Positions 8,102 to 15,423 of a DNA stretch of 28,333 nucleotides are shown in pieces; within the stretch, counting starts at the first letter, position 1; each line of letters starts with the position of its first letter. The position numbers and the translations under genes were made by a program. The stretch is from the NCBI GenBank assembly GCA_003506435.1, contig DOAQ01000026.1, positions 1 through 28,333 on the forward strand, read 5' to 3'. The notes below the pieces were generated by a model. It made no database searches and was not told the origin of the DNA. It saw only the letters and a list, made by a program, of their open reading frames with translations. This stretch comes from Prolixibacteraceae bacterium. Lineage in GTDB: Bacteria; Bacteroidota; Bacteroidia; Bacteroidales; Prolixibacteraceae.

Positions 8102-8109
8102 CAAAATTA
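8102..8109 (-). promoter_or_regulatory. Possible greA promoter -7 box
   Basis: Read on the minus strand this is TAATTTTG, a perfect consensus match. Initiation would fall close to 8096, so the hairpin at 8070-8097 would be the first thing transcribed. No convincing -33 element is visible. A weaker box, TATAGTTG, at 8054-8061 could serve greA instead. Confidence 0.4.
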
Positions 8110-8179
8110 TATAAATTTTTCGAGTTATTCGAACAGTTCTCCTTAAAAAATCTTTTAAATCACTGTCAATAAATTTGTT

Positions 8180-8602
8180 CTAGTATTTTGTTTGGATGAT
8201 TTCTGAATAAATGATTGCTTTTTTCATTGAAAAGCCTTTCATTAAATCATGTATTCTTTCCTTCTTCTTTACCGGTTCCTTTTTCTGGATATTTTCTACC
8301 TTTTTAAGTCCTGACGCCCTTTTGGGTATTCCTCTTTCCGCTAATTCGTGGCTCAGAAATGGCTGGCGGCGTACCAAAGTTTCCTTTTTCTGTTTCGGCA
8401 TGGAGGGATGCGACGAAGGTGCGGTTTCCTGTTTCGGAGAATTAACAACAGGCTCTTCGTCAAAGAGCGACTCGCCCATCATTTTTTCGAAAAATGAAGG
8501 AATTCCGGAACCGGTTGTGCCAGCGGTCTTCTTTTTATTCTTGTTTACCGCTCCCACGATTGAAAGGATAATTGCAAGGATGATAAAAATATATTCTTCC
8601 AT
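8180..8602 (-). CDS. Small single-pass membrane protein, unknown function
   Basis: This 140-residue protein has one N-terminal hydrophobic segment (residues 3-19, YIFIILAIILSIVGAVN) followed by a basic stretch NKNKKK. By the positive-inside rule it would be anchored with a long polar, lysine-rich tail in the cytoplasm. The tail contains a recognisable FFEKMMGESLFDEE segment and repeated KK/EP motifs and is probably largely disordered. I recognise it only as a type of uncharacterised protein common in Bacteroidota. It is divergent from the Rieske-like gene at 8675 and ends 83 bases before the hairpin in front of greA. Confidence 0.75.
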   Translation of the reverse strand: MEEYIFIILAIILSIVGAVNKNKKKTAGTTGSGIPSFFEKMMGESLFDEEPVVNSPKQETAPSSHPSMPKQKKETLVRRQPFLSHELAERGIPKRASGLKKVENIQKKEPVKKKERIHDLMKGFSMKKAIIYSEIIQTKY

Positions 8603-8630
8603 AAAGGATGATTTCTTCGTCTGAATAAAA

Positions 8631-8638
8631 TAATTTTG
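8631..8638 (+). promoter_or_regulatory. Predicted promoter -7 box of the Rieske-like lipoprotein
   Basis: TAATTTTG matches TAnnTTTG perfectly and lies 37 bases before the ATG at 8675. No -33 TTG is evident at the usual spacing. Confidence 0.45.
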
Positions 8639-8674
8639 TAATTCTCCGGTTTAAAGTACTAAAGATATAAAAAA

Positions 8675-9130
8675 ATGGCGGACATATTCAAAAGTTATTT
8701 TCGGTTGATTGTTTTGGTGGCTTTCGTCTTTTTGCTTCCGGTATCTTGTGAAAAGGAATATGAGGGTCGGATTCCTTATGTGCCTGTCAATATTAATGTT
8801 GTGGTTTCAAGTTATATTGATCTGAATGTTCCCGGTAATTATATCTATTTTCCAAATTACGGTTTTGCCGGGGTGATTCTGTTTTGTGTCGATAATATTA
8901 ACCGGACCTATTACGCATTTGATGCAGCCTGTACTCATGATATATCGAGTGATTGTTCTTTGCTGGAAGAAGGAGCGATTGAAGGAGTTGTAGCAACCTG
9001 TCCCTGTTGCGGCTCGAAGTTCATTTTATTTAGCGGTGGGTCTGTTTTTAATGGCCCTGCTATTGAACCGCTGAAACAATACCGTGTTCAGGTGCTGGAT
9101 AATGGCGCCCGCCTTCGGATTTACAATTAG
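8675..9130 (+). CDS. Rieske-like lipoprotein with a C-for-H cluster ligand
   Basis: This 151-residue exported lipoprotein has a hydrophobic segment at residues 9-22 and a lipobox-like PVSC ending at Cys25, followed by the acidic EKEYEG, which resembles a surface-export signal. The body is Rieske-like: Cys86-Thr-His88 in ACTHD corresponds to the first CxH motif and CPCCGSKF (residues 109-116) to the second, normally CPxHGSxF. Position 112, where the second histidine ligand should be, is cysteine, and Cys111 adds another. The protein could therefore bind a 2Fe-2S cluster through three cysteines and one histidine, or bind zinc, or have lost the cluster. No redox partner is encoded nearby. Confidence 0.8.
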   Translation: MADIFKSYFRLIVLVAFVFLLPVSCEKEYEGRIPYVPVNINVVVSSYIDLNVPGNYIYFPNYGFAGVILFCVDNINRTYYAFDAACTHDISSDCSLLEEGAIEGVVATCPCCGSKFILFSGGSVFNGPAIEPLKQYRVQVLDNGARLRIYN

Positions 9131-9332
9131 CAAACGGAGAAATGGCGCATGGCGGATATTTGATTCTCGTTGGATGCTTGATTCCAGCGTGTTTAATTGC
9201 TGAATCGTTTACTTGTTAGAATGATCCCTGTGTGGTTGTTTTGGTGGTTATCGTTGCTGTCATTGTTGGGCTGTTTCTGAACACTGCGACTATAATCTGA
9301 AACTGTATATTTTCGTCTTTAAACGGTTGCTG

Positions 9333-9806
9333 TTAAATCAATTCAAATACTTTTCGCCCCGTTAACTCAAATAAAAATACCTTGTTGAATTCGGATTGGA
9401 ATTTCCAGTTCGACAGTTTATTGGCAATATTGTATGATACCGGGCTATCGGTGAGATCAGTAGTGATGATGAGCCAAATCTGGCTGGGTTTTTTTCGCCG
9501 GTACAAATATAGTTTTTCTTCTTTCGCCCGGATGGTGTATTCAATATTCTCGAACGACGGTTCGGGTGGAATATAGGTTGAATCGCCTCTTGAAAAATGA
9601 CTGTTTTGCTTGCTGATTCCGGGTTCGTGTAATTTGGTGAGTTCGATACCTGTCGCTATTTTTTGAGCATTTCGCAGCATAAAATCGGGCGATTCCGTTT
9701 TGCTGATTTTGCCTTTTGGAAACAAGTCGTACTCTTGCCGAAAAAGCTCCAGAATGAGCTTTTCTTCTTCCTTTTGGTTGAAATGATTTAGCGACTGCGA
9801 ACTCAC
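9333..9806 (-). CDS. Orphan protein, possible PD-(D/E)XK nuclease fold
   Basis: This 157-residue soluble protein has no firm family assignment. The order of features recalls restriction-endonuclease-like folds: a glutamate-rich first helix (EEEKLILELF), then SPDFML, then GIELTKLHEP, and later a strand QIWLIITTDL. Asp in SPDF and Glu/Lys in IELTK could be the catalytic D...ExxK set, but the spacing is not the textbook ExK, so this is tentative. Translation must start at GTG 9806, since an in-frame TAA lies 18 bases upstream and the first ATG is far inside. No methylase or partner gene adjoins it. Confidence 0.6.
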   Translation of the reverse strand: MSSQSLNHFNQKEEEKLILELFRQEYDLFPKGKISKTESPDFMLRNAQKIATGIELTKLHEPGISKQNSHFSRGDSTYIPPEPSFENIEYTIRAKEEKLYLYRRKKPSQIWLIITTDLTDSPVSYNIANKLSNWKFQSEFNKVFLFELTGRKVFELI

Positions 9807-9892
9807 GGACTTTTGTTTTTATTCTGAATCAGAAGACTTTAAAGTTACTTTTTAATTGAGTAAATTGAAAATAAAAATTTTTATCAGCGCAC

Positions 9893-9923
9893 AAAAAAAG
9901 GGCAATCGAAACGACTGCCCTTT
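9893..9923 (-). terminator. Intrinsic terminator of ahcY
   Basis: Arms 9897-9908 and 9912-9923 (AAAGGGCAATCG against CGACTGCCCTTT, one mismatch) close a three-base loop. On the minus strand the stem runs into seven T's (9893-9899). It lies 20 bases after the ahcY stop. Confidence 0.85.
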
Positions 9924-9943
9924 AACTATTGAAGATTGTATTT

Positions 9944-11362
9944 TTAGTATCTGTAATGTTCGGGTTTGTATGGTCCTTCAACCGGCACGCCGATGTAATC
10001 AGCCTGTTCTTTTGAAAGTTTTGTGAGTTTAACACCCAGTTGTTCGAGGTGCAGACGGGCCACTTCTTCATCGAGTTTTTTCGGTAATCGGTATACATCA
10101 ATTGCATAGTAGTGGTTCCAAAGTTCGATTTGTGCCAACGTTTGGTTGGTAAACGAGTTGCTCATTACAAACGACGGATGACCGGTAGCACAGCCGAGGT
10201 TCACCAAACGGCCTTCAGCCAAAAGGAAAATGGCATGTCCGTCGGGGTACACGTATTTATCGACCTGCGGTTTGATGTTCACTTTTTTGATACCCGGCCA
10301 TTTTTCGAGTTTCGAAACCTGAATTTCGTTGTCGAAGTGCCCAATATTGCAAACAATTGCCTGATCTTTCATCGCGGCCATTTGCTGGGCAGTAATAATG
10401 TCCTTGTTCCCGGTGGTAGTTACAAAAATATTTCCTTCCGGAATGGCATCGTCCATTGTTTTTACCTCGAAGCCTTCCATTGCAGCCTGAAGTGCGCAAA
10501 TCGGGTCAATTTCAGTAATAATAACACGGGCGCCGTAACTTCTCATTGAGTGGGAACAGCCTTTACCCACATCGCCGTAACCGGCAACTACAACCACTTT
10601 ACCTGCGATCATCACATCGGTTGCGCGTTTGATGCCGTCGGCCAGCGATTCGCGGCATCCGTACAGGTTGTCGAATTTCGATTTGGTAACCGAATCGTTT
10701 ACATTGAACGCCGGGAACAACAGCGAACCTTCTTCCATCATCTGGTACAGGCGGTGAACACCGGTTGTTGTTTCTTCCGAAACTCCTTTAATCTCAGGGG
10801 CTGTGCGCGACCAGCGTTGCGGGTCTTCAGCCTGAATTCGCTTCAGCACGTTGTACAGTTGCTGTTCATCTTCAGCTTCCAATTCAACATTCAGAACAGA
10901 TGGATTCTTTTCGGCTTTAAAACCAAGATGGACCATTACAGTTGCATCGCCGCCGTCGTCAACAATCAGGGTCGGGCCAAGACCGTTTCCAAAATCGAGC
11001 GCTTTTTCGGTACACCACCAGTATTCTTCCAGTGTTTCGCCTTTCCATGCAAAAACCGGAATCCCGGCAGCAGCAATGGCCGCGGCAGCGTGATCCTGCG
11101 TACTGAAAATATTGCAACTGCACCAGCGCACTTCGGCACCCAGTGTTTTTAATGTTTCGATCAGAACAGCCGTTTGGATGGTCATGTGCAGCGAACCCAT
11201 GATACGGGCTCCCGCCAATGGTTGTTCTTTTTTATATTTTTCGCGGATGGCCATCAGCCCCGGCATCTCTTTCTCAGCAATTTCAATTTCTTTTCTTCCA
11301 AAACCGGCCAACGAAATATCGGCCACTTTGTAAGCAAGCGTTGTTTTTGTAAGTGTACTCAT
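9944..11362 (-). CDS. ahcY: Adenosylhomocysteinase
   Basis: AhcY reversibly hydrolyses S-adenosylhomocysteine to adenosine and homocysteine in the cytoplasm, clearing the inhibitory product of methyltransferases. The 472-residue protein shows the family's substrate region (AFNVNDSVTKSKFDN, residues 218-232), the NAD-binding glycine loop GYGDVGKG (261-268) and the C-terminal cofactor-contacting end KPEHYRY. Length fits the bacterial form with its internal insert of about 40 residues. It is a single-gene unit: a full promoter sits just upstream and a strong terminator just downstream. The short leader leaves no room for an SAH riboswitch. Confidence 0.98.
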   Translation of the reverse strand: MSTLTKTTLAYKVADISLAGFGRKEIEIAEKEMPGLMAIREKYKKEQPLAGARIMGSLHMTIQTAVLIETLKTLGAEVRWCSCNIFSTQDHAAAAIAAAGIPVFAWKGETLEEYWWCTEKALDFGNGLGPTLIVDDGGDATVMVHLGFKAEKNPSVLNVELEAEDEQQLYNVLKRIQAEDPQRWSRTAPEIKGVSEETTTGVHRLYQMMEEGSLLFPAFNVNDSVTKSKFDNLYGCRESLADGIKRATDVMIAGKVVVVAGYGDVGKGCSHSMRSYGARVIITEIDPICALQAAMEGFEVKTMDDAIPEGNIFVTTTGNKDIITAQQMAAMKDQAIVCNIGHFDNEIQVSKLEKWPGIKKVNIKPQVDKYVYPDGHAIFLLAEGRLVNLGCATGHPSFVMSNSFTNQTLAQIELWNHYYAIDVYRLPKKLDEEVARLHLEQLGVKLTKLSKEQADYIGVPVEGPYKPEHYRY

Positions 11363-11386
11363 TTATTAATTGTTTTTTTGATGGTG

Positions 11387-11419
11387 CAAATATAAGCATG
11401 GGAATGCTTTAGAAACAAA
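11387..11419 (-). promoter_or_regulatory. Predicted ahcY promoter (-33 and -7)
   Basis: On the minus strand a TTTG at 11419-11416 is followed after 21 bases by the perfect -7 box TATATTTG (11394-11387), 25 bases before the ATG. This is the cleanest Bacteroidota promoter in the window. Two 15-base direct repeats reach into and upstream of the -33 element. Confidence 0.7.
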
Positions 11420-11453
11420 TAAAATAACGACTGTCCGAAAATAAAATAGCGAC
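11417..11453. repeat. Two 15-base direct repeats upstream of ahcY
   Basis: AAATAAAATAACGAC (11417-11431) and AAATAAAATAGCGAC (11439-11453) differ at one base and start 22 bases apart, two helical turns. They lie at and just upstream of the ahcY -33 element, where an activator or repressor could bind on one DNA face. They also lie downstream of the Fic gene's stop on the same strand. Confidence 0.6.
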
Positions 11454-11497
11454 AACCACTTTACCATGGCCGTTGCCGGGCATTGCTTTTTTGTAAT

Positions 11498-12796
11498 TTA
11501 AAGTTTTTGCTGCTTTAAAATTTCCTCAAATTTTCCGGATTTAATAAAGGCCTGTTTCTTTTTGTTTACCTGTATGATTTCTAAAAAACCCAGTTCGACA
11601 AGCATCTTCAAATCGGTTCTTGCCGTAAAATTTGAGACGAGAAATCGTTTCTCTATCTCTTTTATGTGTAATATCCTCTCCGGGTCATCATTTACTATCT
11701 TAAGAACCTGGGCCATTCGTTCATTTACAAAGGGAATTTTCATAAACCTGGCGGCCTGAAATACTTCTTTTTGTTTCCGGCTGATGTATTCTTTTAATGC
11801 ATCATAGGCTTTTTCCATTGTCTGGATATGGTATGTTAAAAAGTAGCTTAAATCATTGTCGTCTATCTCTGTATATAAATATGCCTTTTCGTATTGATTT
11901 TTTGTGTCTTTGATTATTCTTGAAATAGATAAGTATTCAGTCATCCAATATCCATTTTTTAGCATGTACCAATAAAAAAGGGCTCTTGCTGTTCTTCCAT
12001 TTCCGTCGGTAAATGGGTGAATCCAGCCAGTCATAAAATGGATGATGCAGCCTTTTATGATCGGATGAATAAAATTTTCAGATTCGTGGTTGAAGAAATT
12101 GCATAAATCGGTAATCAATTCATCCAGTTCACTACTGGGTGGAGGAGTATGGACAACTTCACTGTTGACATGGTTTACAACGTAAACCTCGTCGTTATCT
12201 CTGAATTTTCCTTCGTCTTCAGAATTGTCTAACGTTTTATTGGATATGAGCTGATGGATATAGAGTATTTTTTCGGGTGTAATTTCTTCATTTTTATATT
12301 GAACAATATGCTTCATAGTTATGAAATTGTTCATGATCATCTGTTCCGATCTGTTTTTAGGCTTTTGTTCCTGCTGGATCATCTCTTTCGCTTTTTTTCG
12401 CGTCGTATTGGCTCCTTCCATCTGGCTGCTGGAAATAGCTTCTTCGGTGATTGAGCTGAGAATGAATTTTGTTTTGTCTGTTTCGGCTATTCCGGTATTG
12501 CTGCCCAAAGTACCCCCTATATGCATGTCGAACTGGTGTAAAGCACGCTGCATATAGTCGGTAATCATATACCGGAAATTGTATTTGCCAAACGTAACCG
12601 TATTGCTTTTGATCATGCGATAGAGTTTTATCGCATTCCAAAATTCTTCCGGTTTATTGTCTTTAATCTTGTATTTTATTTTATCCCAATATAAATATTC
12701 ATCCTGAATATTCTTTAAGGTACCCTCAAATTGCAGTTTTACCATTAATGAAAAAGTACCATCATCTTGTTTTTGTTTGGGAGGTTTTTCGATCAT
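11498..12796 (-). CDS. Self-inhibited Fic-domain protein with C-terminal winged helix
   Basis: Fic enzymes transfer AMP or another phosphate-containing group to protein side chains. The 432-residue protein carries the active-site motif HPFTDGNGRTAR at residues 260-271 with catalytic His260, so it should be active. Upstream, SSSQMEGAN (122-130) fits the inhibitory-helix motif [S/T]xxxE[G/N], with Ser123 and Glu127-Gly128, placing it in the class that carries its own inhibitory helix; no separate antitoxin gene adjoins it. Residues of about 375-425 look like a winged helix-turn-helix (IKEIEKRFLVSNFTARTDLK), so it may bind DNA. The gene is A+T-rich (27% in 11881-11940 and 32% in 12301-12360, counted by hand), suggesting acquisition. 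A 43-base dyad lies just before the start. Confidence 0.92.
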   Translation of the reverse strand: MIEKPPKQKQDDGTFSLMVKLQFEGTLKNIQDEYLYWDKIKYKIKDNKPEEFWNAIKLYRMIKSNTVTFGKYNFRYMITDYMQRALHQFDMHIGGTLGSNTGIAETDKTKFILSSITEEAISSSQMEGANTTRKKAKEMIQQEQKPKNRSEQMIMNNFITMKHIVQYKNEEITPEKILYIHQLISNKTLDNSEDEGKFRDNDEVYVVNHVNSEVVHTPPPSSELDELITDLCNFFNHESENFIHPIIKGCIIHFMTGWIHPFTDGNGRTARALFYWYMLKNGYWMTEYLSISRIIKDTKNQYEKAYLYTEIDDNDLSYFLTYHIQTMEKAYDALKEYISRKQKEVFQAARFMKIPFVNERMAQVLKIVNDDPERILHIKEIEKRFLVSNFTARTDLKMLVELGFLEIIQVNKKKQAFIKSGKFEEILKQQKL

Positions 12797-12820
12797 GACA
12801 TTTCTTTTTTGATAAAAGTA

Positions 12821-12863
12821 GATAATAATTGCGAGGTTTTACTAAAATCTCGCAATTATTATC
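12821..12863. promoter_or_regulatory. 43-base dyad upstream of the Fic gene, probable operator
   Basis: A perfect 15-base inverted repeat (GATAATAATTGCGAG, 12821-12835, against 12849-12863) flanks an inner dyad TTTTA-C-TAAAA (12837-12847); the only mismatched pair is 12836/12848. It is centred on 12842, 25 bases before the Fic ATG. On the minus strand a near-consensus -7 box TACTTTTA (12820-12813) abuts the dyad, so a protein bound there would cover the -33 region. An unusual terminator for the upstream lipoprotein gene is less likely because no strong T run follows. Confidence 0.65.
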
Positions 12864-12899
12864 ATTGTCCCGACGACCGGGGTTTTGATTCGGTCAGGC

Positions 12900-13553
12900 T
12901 TATTTCAATTGGCTTTTCAGCAATTTTACATTGTTTTCGAGCTTTTCAATGGCCTGATCTTTCCCGGTTAATTGCTTTTTCAGGTTTTGTATTTCTGTTT
13001 TCAGCTTATCGACTTCCTGCTGGTTTCCGGCAATTTTTTCTTCTTTTGCCTGAAGTTGTCCCTGCATGGTTTTCAATTCGTCGGTTCCACGTCCCAGATC
13101 GAAATTCAGCCGCGAAATTTCATTTTTCATTTCCGATAATTGCGCCGACAGGCTTCCCAATTCGGTTTCCTTCCGTAGCAGTTGTTGTTTGGCCGAGGCT
13201 GCCTCTTCAGTCAAACGCCGTTTCTCGTATTCAAAGGCATATATCTTTTCTTCGATGCTTGCATCTTTTGCTGAAACATCCGACGACAATACGTTGACTT
13301 TCCCGGTCAGCGAATCGATCATCTGATTTTTCACGGCATTGCTTTCCATCTGTTGCCCTTTCATCTTTTCAAAATCAGCGATCATTGTTTCAATGCGCTT
13401 GTCTTTTGTTTCGTGCTCGCCGGTCAGCTCCCTCACCCGGTTTTCGGCACGCAGTTTAAACGATTCCATTTCCAGATATTTCTTCTTCGAAACGCACGAG
13501 GAAATGCCAATCAGGATGATAAGCGTTGCAATGGAAAGTATTTTCTGCTTCAT
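12900..13553 (-). CDS. Coiled-coil lipoprotein, unknown function
   Basis: This 217-residue protein has a lipoprotein signal ending in GISSC (Cys20) and then basic residues VSKKK. From about residue 25 to the end it is one long heptad-rich coiled coil with high Glu, Lys, Gln and Leu content, finishing LENNVKLLKSQLK. Similar N-terminal coiled coils precede OmpA-like domains in Bacteroidota envelope proteins, but here no OmpA domain follows, so it may be a spacer or scaffold between outer membrane and cell wall. It is divergent from the gene at 13655. A -7 box TATCTTTG is present at 13571-13578 on the minus strand. Confidence 0.8.
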   Translation of the reverse strand: MKQKILSIATLIILIGISSCVSKKKYLEMESFKLRAENRVRELTGEHETKDKRIETMIADFEKMKGQQMESNAVKNQMIDSLTGKVNVLSSDVSAKDASIEEKIYAFEYEKRRLTEEAASAKQQLLRKETELGSLSAQLSEMKNEISRLNFDLGRGTDELKTMQGQLQAKEEKIAGNQQEVDKLKTEIQNLKKQLTGKDQAIEKLENNVKLLKSQLK

Positions 13554-13570
13554 TATTTAAAGATTTTTAT

Positions 13571-13578
13571 CAAAGATA
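13571..13578 (-). promoter_or_regulatory. Predicted promoter -7 box of the coiled-coil lipoprotein
   Basis: Read on the minus strand this is TATCTTTG, a perfect TAnnTTTG match 17 bases before the ATG at 13553. Confidence 0.5.
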
Positions 13579-13654
13579 ATATGATTTACAGGGATTAAAC
13601 GTTATAATCCCGTGTTCTGGTATATAATCTGTATTTTTATAAAAACTTTTCAGC

Positions 13655-14797
13655 ATGAAACGACTTCTTTTTTTTATCATACTAATCGGTTTTTCGGTTG
13701 CTGCAATTGCACAGGTAAAAGTTATAAAAGGCAAAATTACCGACAATGAAAGCGACGAAGGAATTGCCTATACCAATATCGGAATTGAAGGCACATTGTA
13801 TGGCACAGCCAGCAATACTGACGGTTTTTTCGAACTGAAGATTCCTGAAGAACACGAACAGGGATCTATCTATTTTTCGGCAGTTGGTTATGCCAACCGG
13901 GTTATTCCGGTCGGAGAATTAATCGGTCAGGAATTTGTGACCATCGCACTGGAAGAACAGACTTATGACATTGGCAACATTGATGTGGCGGCCCAATCGA
14001 AAGTTCTTTTCCGCATCATCCGCACTGCTTCTGAAAGGATAAAAGACAATTATCTTTCCGGTCCGTATGGGTTAAAAATTTATTATTCGGAAATGAAGGA
14101 CGGGAAAAAGCGCGAAGCTGTCGTTCAGATGAGCGATCAGAACGGGTATCGGTCTCCCTCCGCATTGGATGCTTTCAGAAGCAGAAATTACAGGTTTACG
14201 GAAGCCAAACGCGATTTCGATGTGTATTCGTTTCCGCAGGGAACAACCGGGTTCGATGAACTGCTGCAAGCTGATCTGGCACGTGTGGGCAACACAATTT
14301 TGAATGCTGACCTGATCAATGACTACGATCTTCAACTGGAGAAATCTACCGTATTTAATGGCGATTCGGTGTGGGTGATCGATTACAAAACCAGTAAAAC
14401 CGATCTGGCGCACACCGGTAGTTTCGGGTGCCGGAAATTTAACGGGAAAATCTATATCAGCAAAACTGATTACGGCATTGTGCGGAACGAACTGGAAATA
14501 GAATCGGGCCGACAAAACCCGCAGGGCAGATCACTTGCTGTTAAAACAAACGGTATTTCGGATGTTACCGAAAATATTACTGTTGGATATAAAAAAGCAG
14601 GCGGCAACTATGTACTGGCATTCGTTGATGCAAAAAAGCAATTTATAAATGCAGACCATCAGAAGTCGGCAATCGCCCAAACCCTGACCGTTATCGATGT
14701 TCAGACCAGCAACGTTTTGGTCATTTCAGACCGGGATTATTTTGAGAGCACTGCATTCAATGTGGCCTTTTGGGAGAAATTCATACGACCACAATAA
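13655..14797 (+). CDS. Exported protein with carboxypeptidase-like regulatory domain
   Basis: This 380-residue protein has a cleavable signal peptide (hydrophobic residues 4-17, ending AIAQ). Residues of about 20-105 form a CarboxypepD_reg-like beta-sandwich: VIKGKITDNESDEGIAYTN, then GTASNTDGFFELKIPE and SAVGYANRVIPV. This is the domain found at the N-terminus of TonB-dependent receptors and in many free-standing Bacteroidota envelope proteins. The remaining 270 residues are beta-rich with no catalytic motif that I recognise (for example YKTSKTDLAHTGSFGCRKFNGKIYI). There is no plug or barrel, so it is not a transporter. A near-consensus -7 box TATTTTTA lies at 13632-13639. Confidence 0.85.
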   Translation: MKRLLFFIILIGFSVAAIAQVKVIKGKITDNESDEGIAYTNIGIEGTLYGTASNTDGFFELKIPEEHEQGSIYFSAVGYANRVIPVGELIGQEFVTIALEEQTYDIGNIDVAAQSKVLFRIIRTASERIKDNYLSGPYGLKIYYSEMKDGKKREAVVQMSDQNGYRSPSALDAFRSRNYRFTEAKRDFDVYSFPQGTTGFDELLQADLARVGNTILNADLINDYDLQLEKSTVFNGDSVWVIDYKTSKTDLAHTGSFGCRKFNGKIYISKTDYGIVRNELEIESGRQNPQGRSLAVKTNGISDVTENITVGYKKAGGNYVLAFVDAKKQFINADHQKSAIAQTLTVIDVQTSNVLVISDRDYFESTAFNVAFWEKFIRPQ

Positions 14798-14896
14798 ATA
14801 AAAATTGTTAATATTTTAAAAATCATCTTAATAGCTGATAACTTATAAAACAAATTCAGCAACTTTGCCGTTCTAAAAAGACAAACCCGGATAAAA

Positions 14897-15409
14897 ATGA
14901 ATGTCGTTGTTATTCTGAAATTATTAAATGTTTTTTTGCTGGCTACAGTGAAATATTTTTTTTCTTTTCCGTATGCATTGGTTATCGGACTCAATTACGA
15001 GCAGGCCATTGTTTCGGTAATGGTTGGCGGTATTGCCGGTTTTTTCTTTTTTTATTACCTGAGCGAGCTGTTAATTCGAGGGTTTCATCGATATAAATGT
15101 GTATTGTGCAAAGTTGTCCCCGAATTTGTCAAAACGAAATATCAGAAACTTTGCGAAATGCGCAGCAAATCGCACGAACAAGTCCGTTTTACGAAGAAAA
15201 GCCGTTGGCTCATAAACGTAAAAACCAAATATGGACTCTGGGGTATTGTTATTAGTTCGCCGGTTATTTTAAGCATTCCAGTGGGGGCATTTTTAATAAA
15301 AAGATACTACTCCGGAACGAAAAATGTGTTTGGGTACATGATGATTTCTATTGTTGGATGGGCTGCCTTTTTTGCCGTAGTAACCATCATCTTTCCCGGA
15401 CTAATTTAA
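14897..15409 (+). CDS. Small polytopic membrane protein, unknown function
   Basis: This 170-residue protein has about four hydrophobic segments (near residues 5-27, 33-54, 111-132 and 142-167) separated by a basic, cysteine-containing cytoplasmic-type loop (YKCVLCKVVPEFVKTKYQK). The second half, YGLWGIVISSPVILSIPVGAF, faintly resembles small multidrug-export or DedA-like membrane proteins, but I cannot assign a family. It follows the exported protein by 99 bases on the same strand and converges on the NUDIX gene 14 bases later. Confidence 0.7.
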   Translation: MNVVVILKLLNVFLLATVKYFFSFPYALVIGLNYEQAIVSVMVGGIAGFFFFYYLSELLIRGFHRYKCVLCKVVPEFVKTKYQKLCEMRSKSHEQVRFTKKSRWLINVKTKYGLWGIVISSPVILSIPVGAFLIKRYYSGTKNVFGYMMISIVGWAAFFAVVTIIFPGLI

Positions 15410-15423
15410 CCGGTTGCCTTCTT

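Noticed and set aside
9131..9332. Possible small gene or RNA in the 202-base gap after the Rieske-like gene
   Set aside because: I saw no plausible start with coding character, no strong hairpin and no tRNA-like fold; it looks like plain spacer DNA between convergent genes.
9822..9834. 13-base palindrome TTCTGAATCAGAA before the gene at 9333-9806
   Set aside because: It is short and has no clear promoter box around it; a similar string occurs by chance in the 3' part of the NUDIX gene near 15446, so it is not convincing as an operator.
11363..11400. Possible SAH riboswitch upstream of ahcY
   Set aside because: The predicted leader is only about 15-20 bases, too short for any known SAH-sensing RNA, and no conserved pairing is visible.
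12864..12899. GC-rich stretch with small inverted repeats (GACCG...CGGTC) after the coiled-coil lipoprotein
   Set aside because: The stem is only five bases with no T run, too weak to call a terminator.
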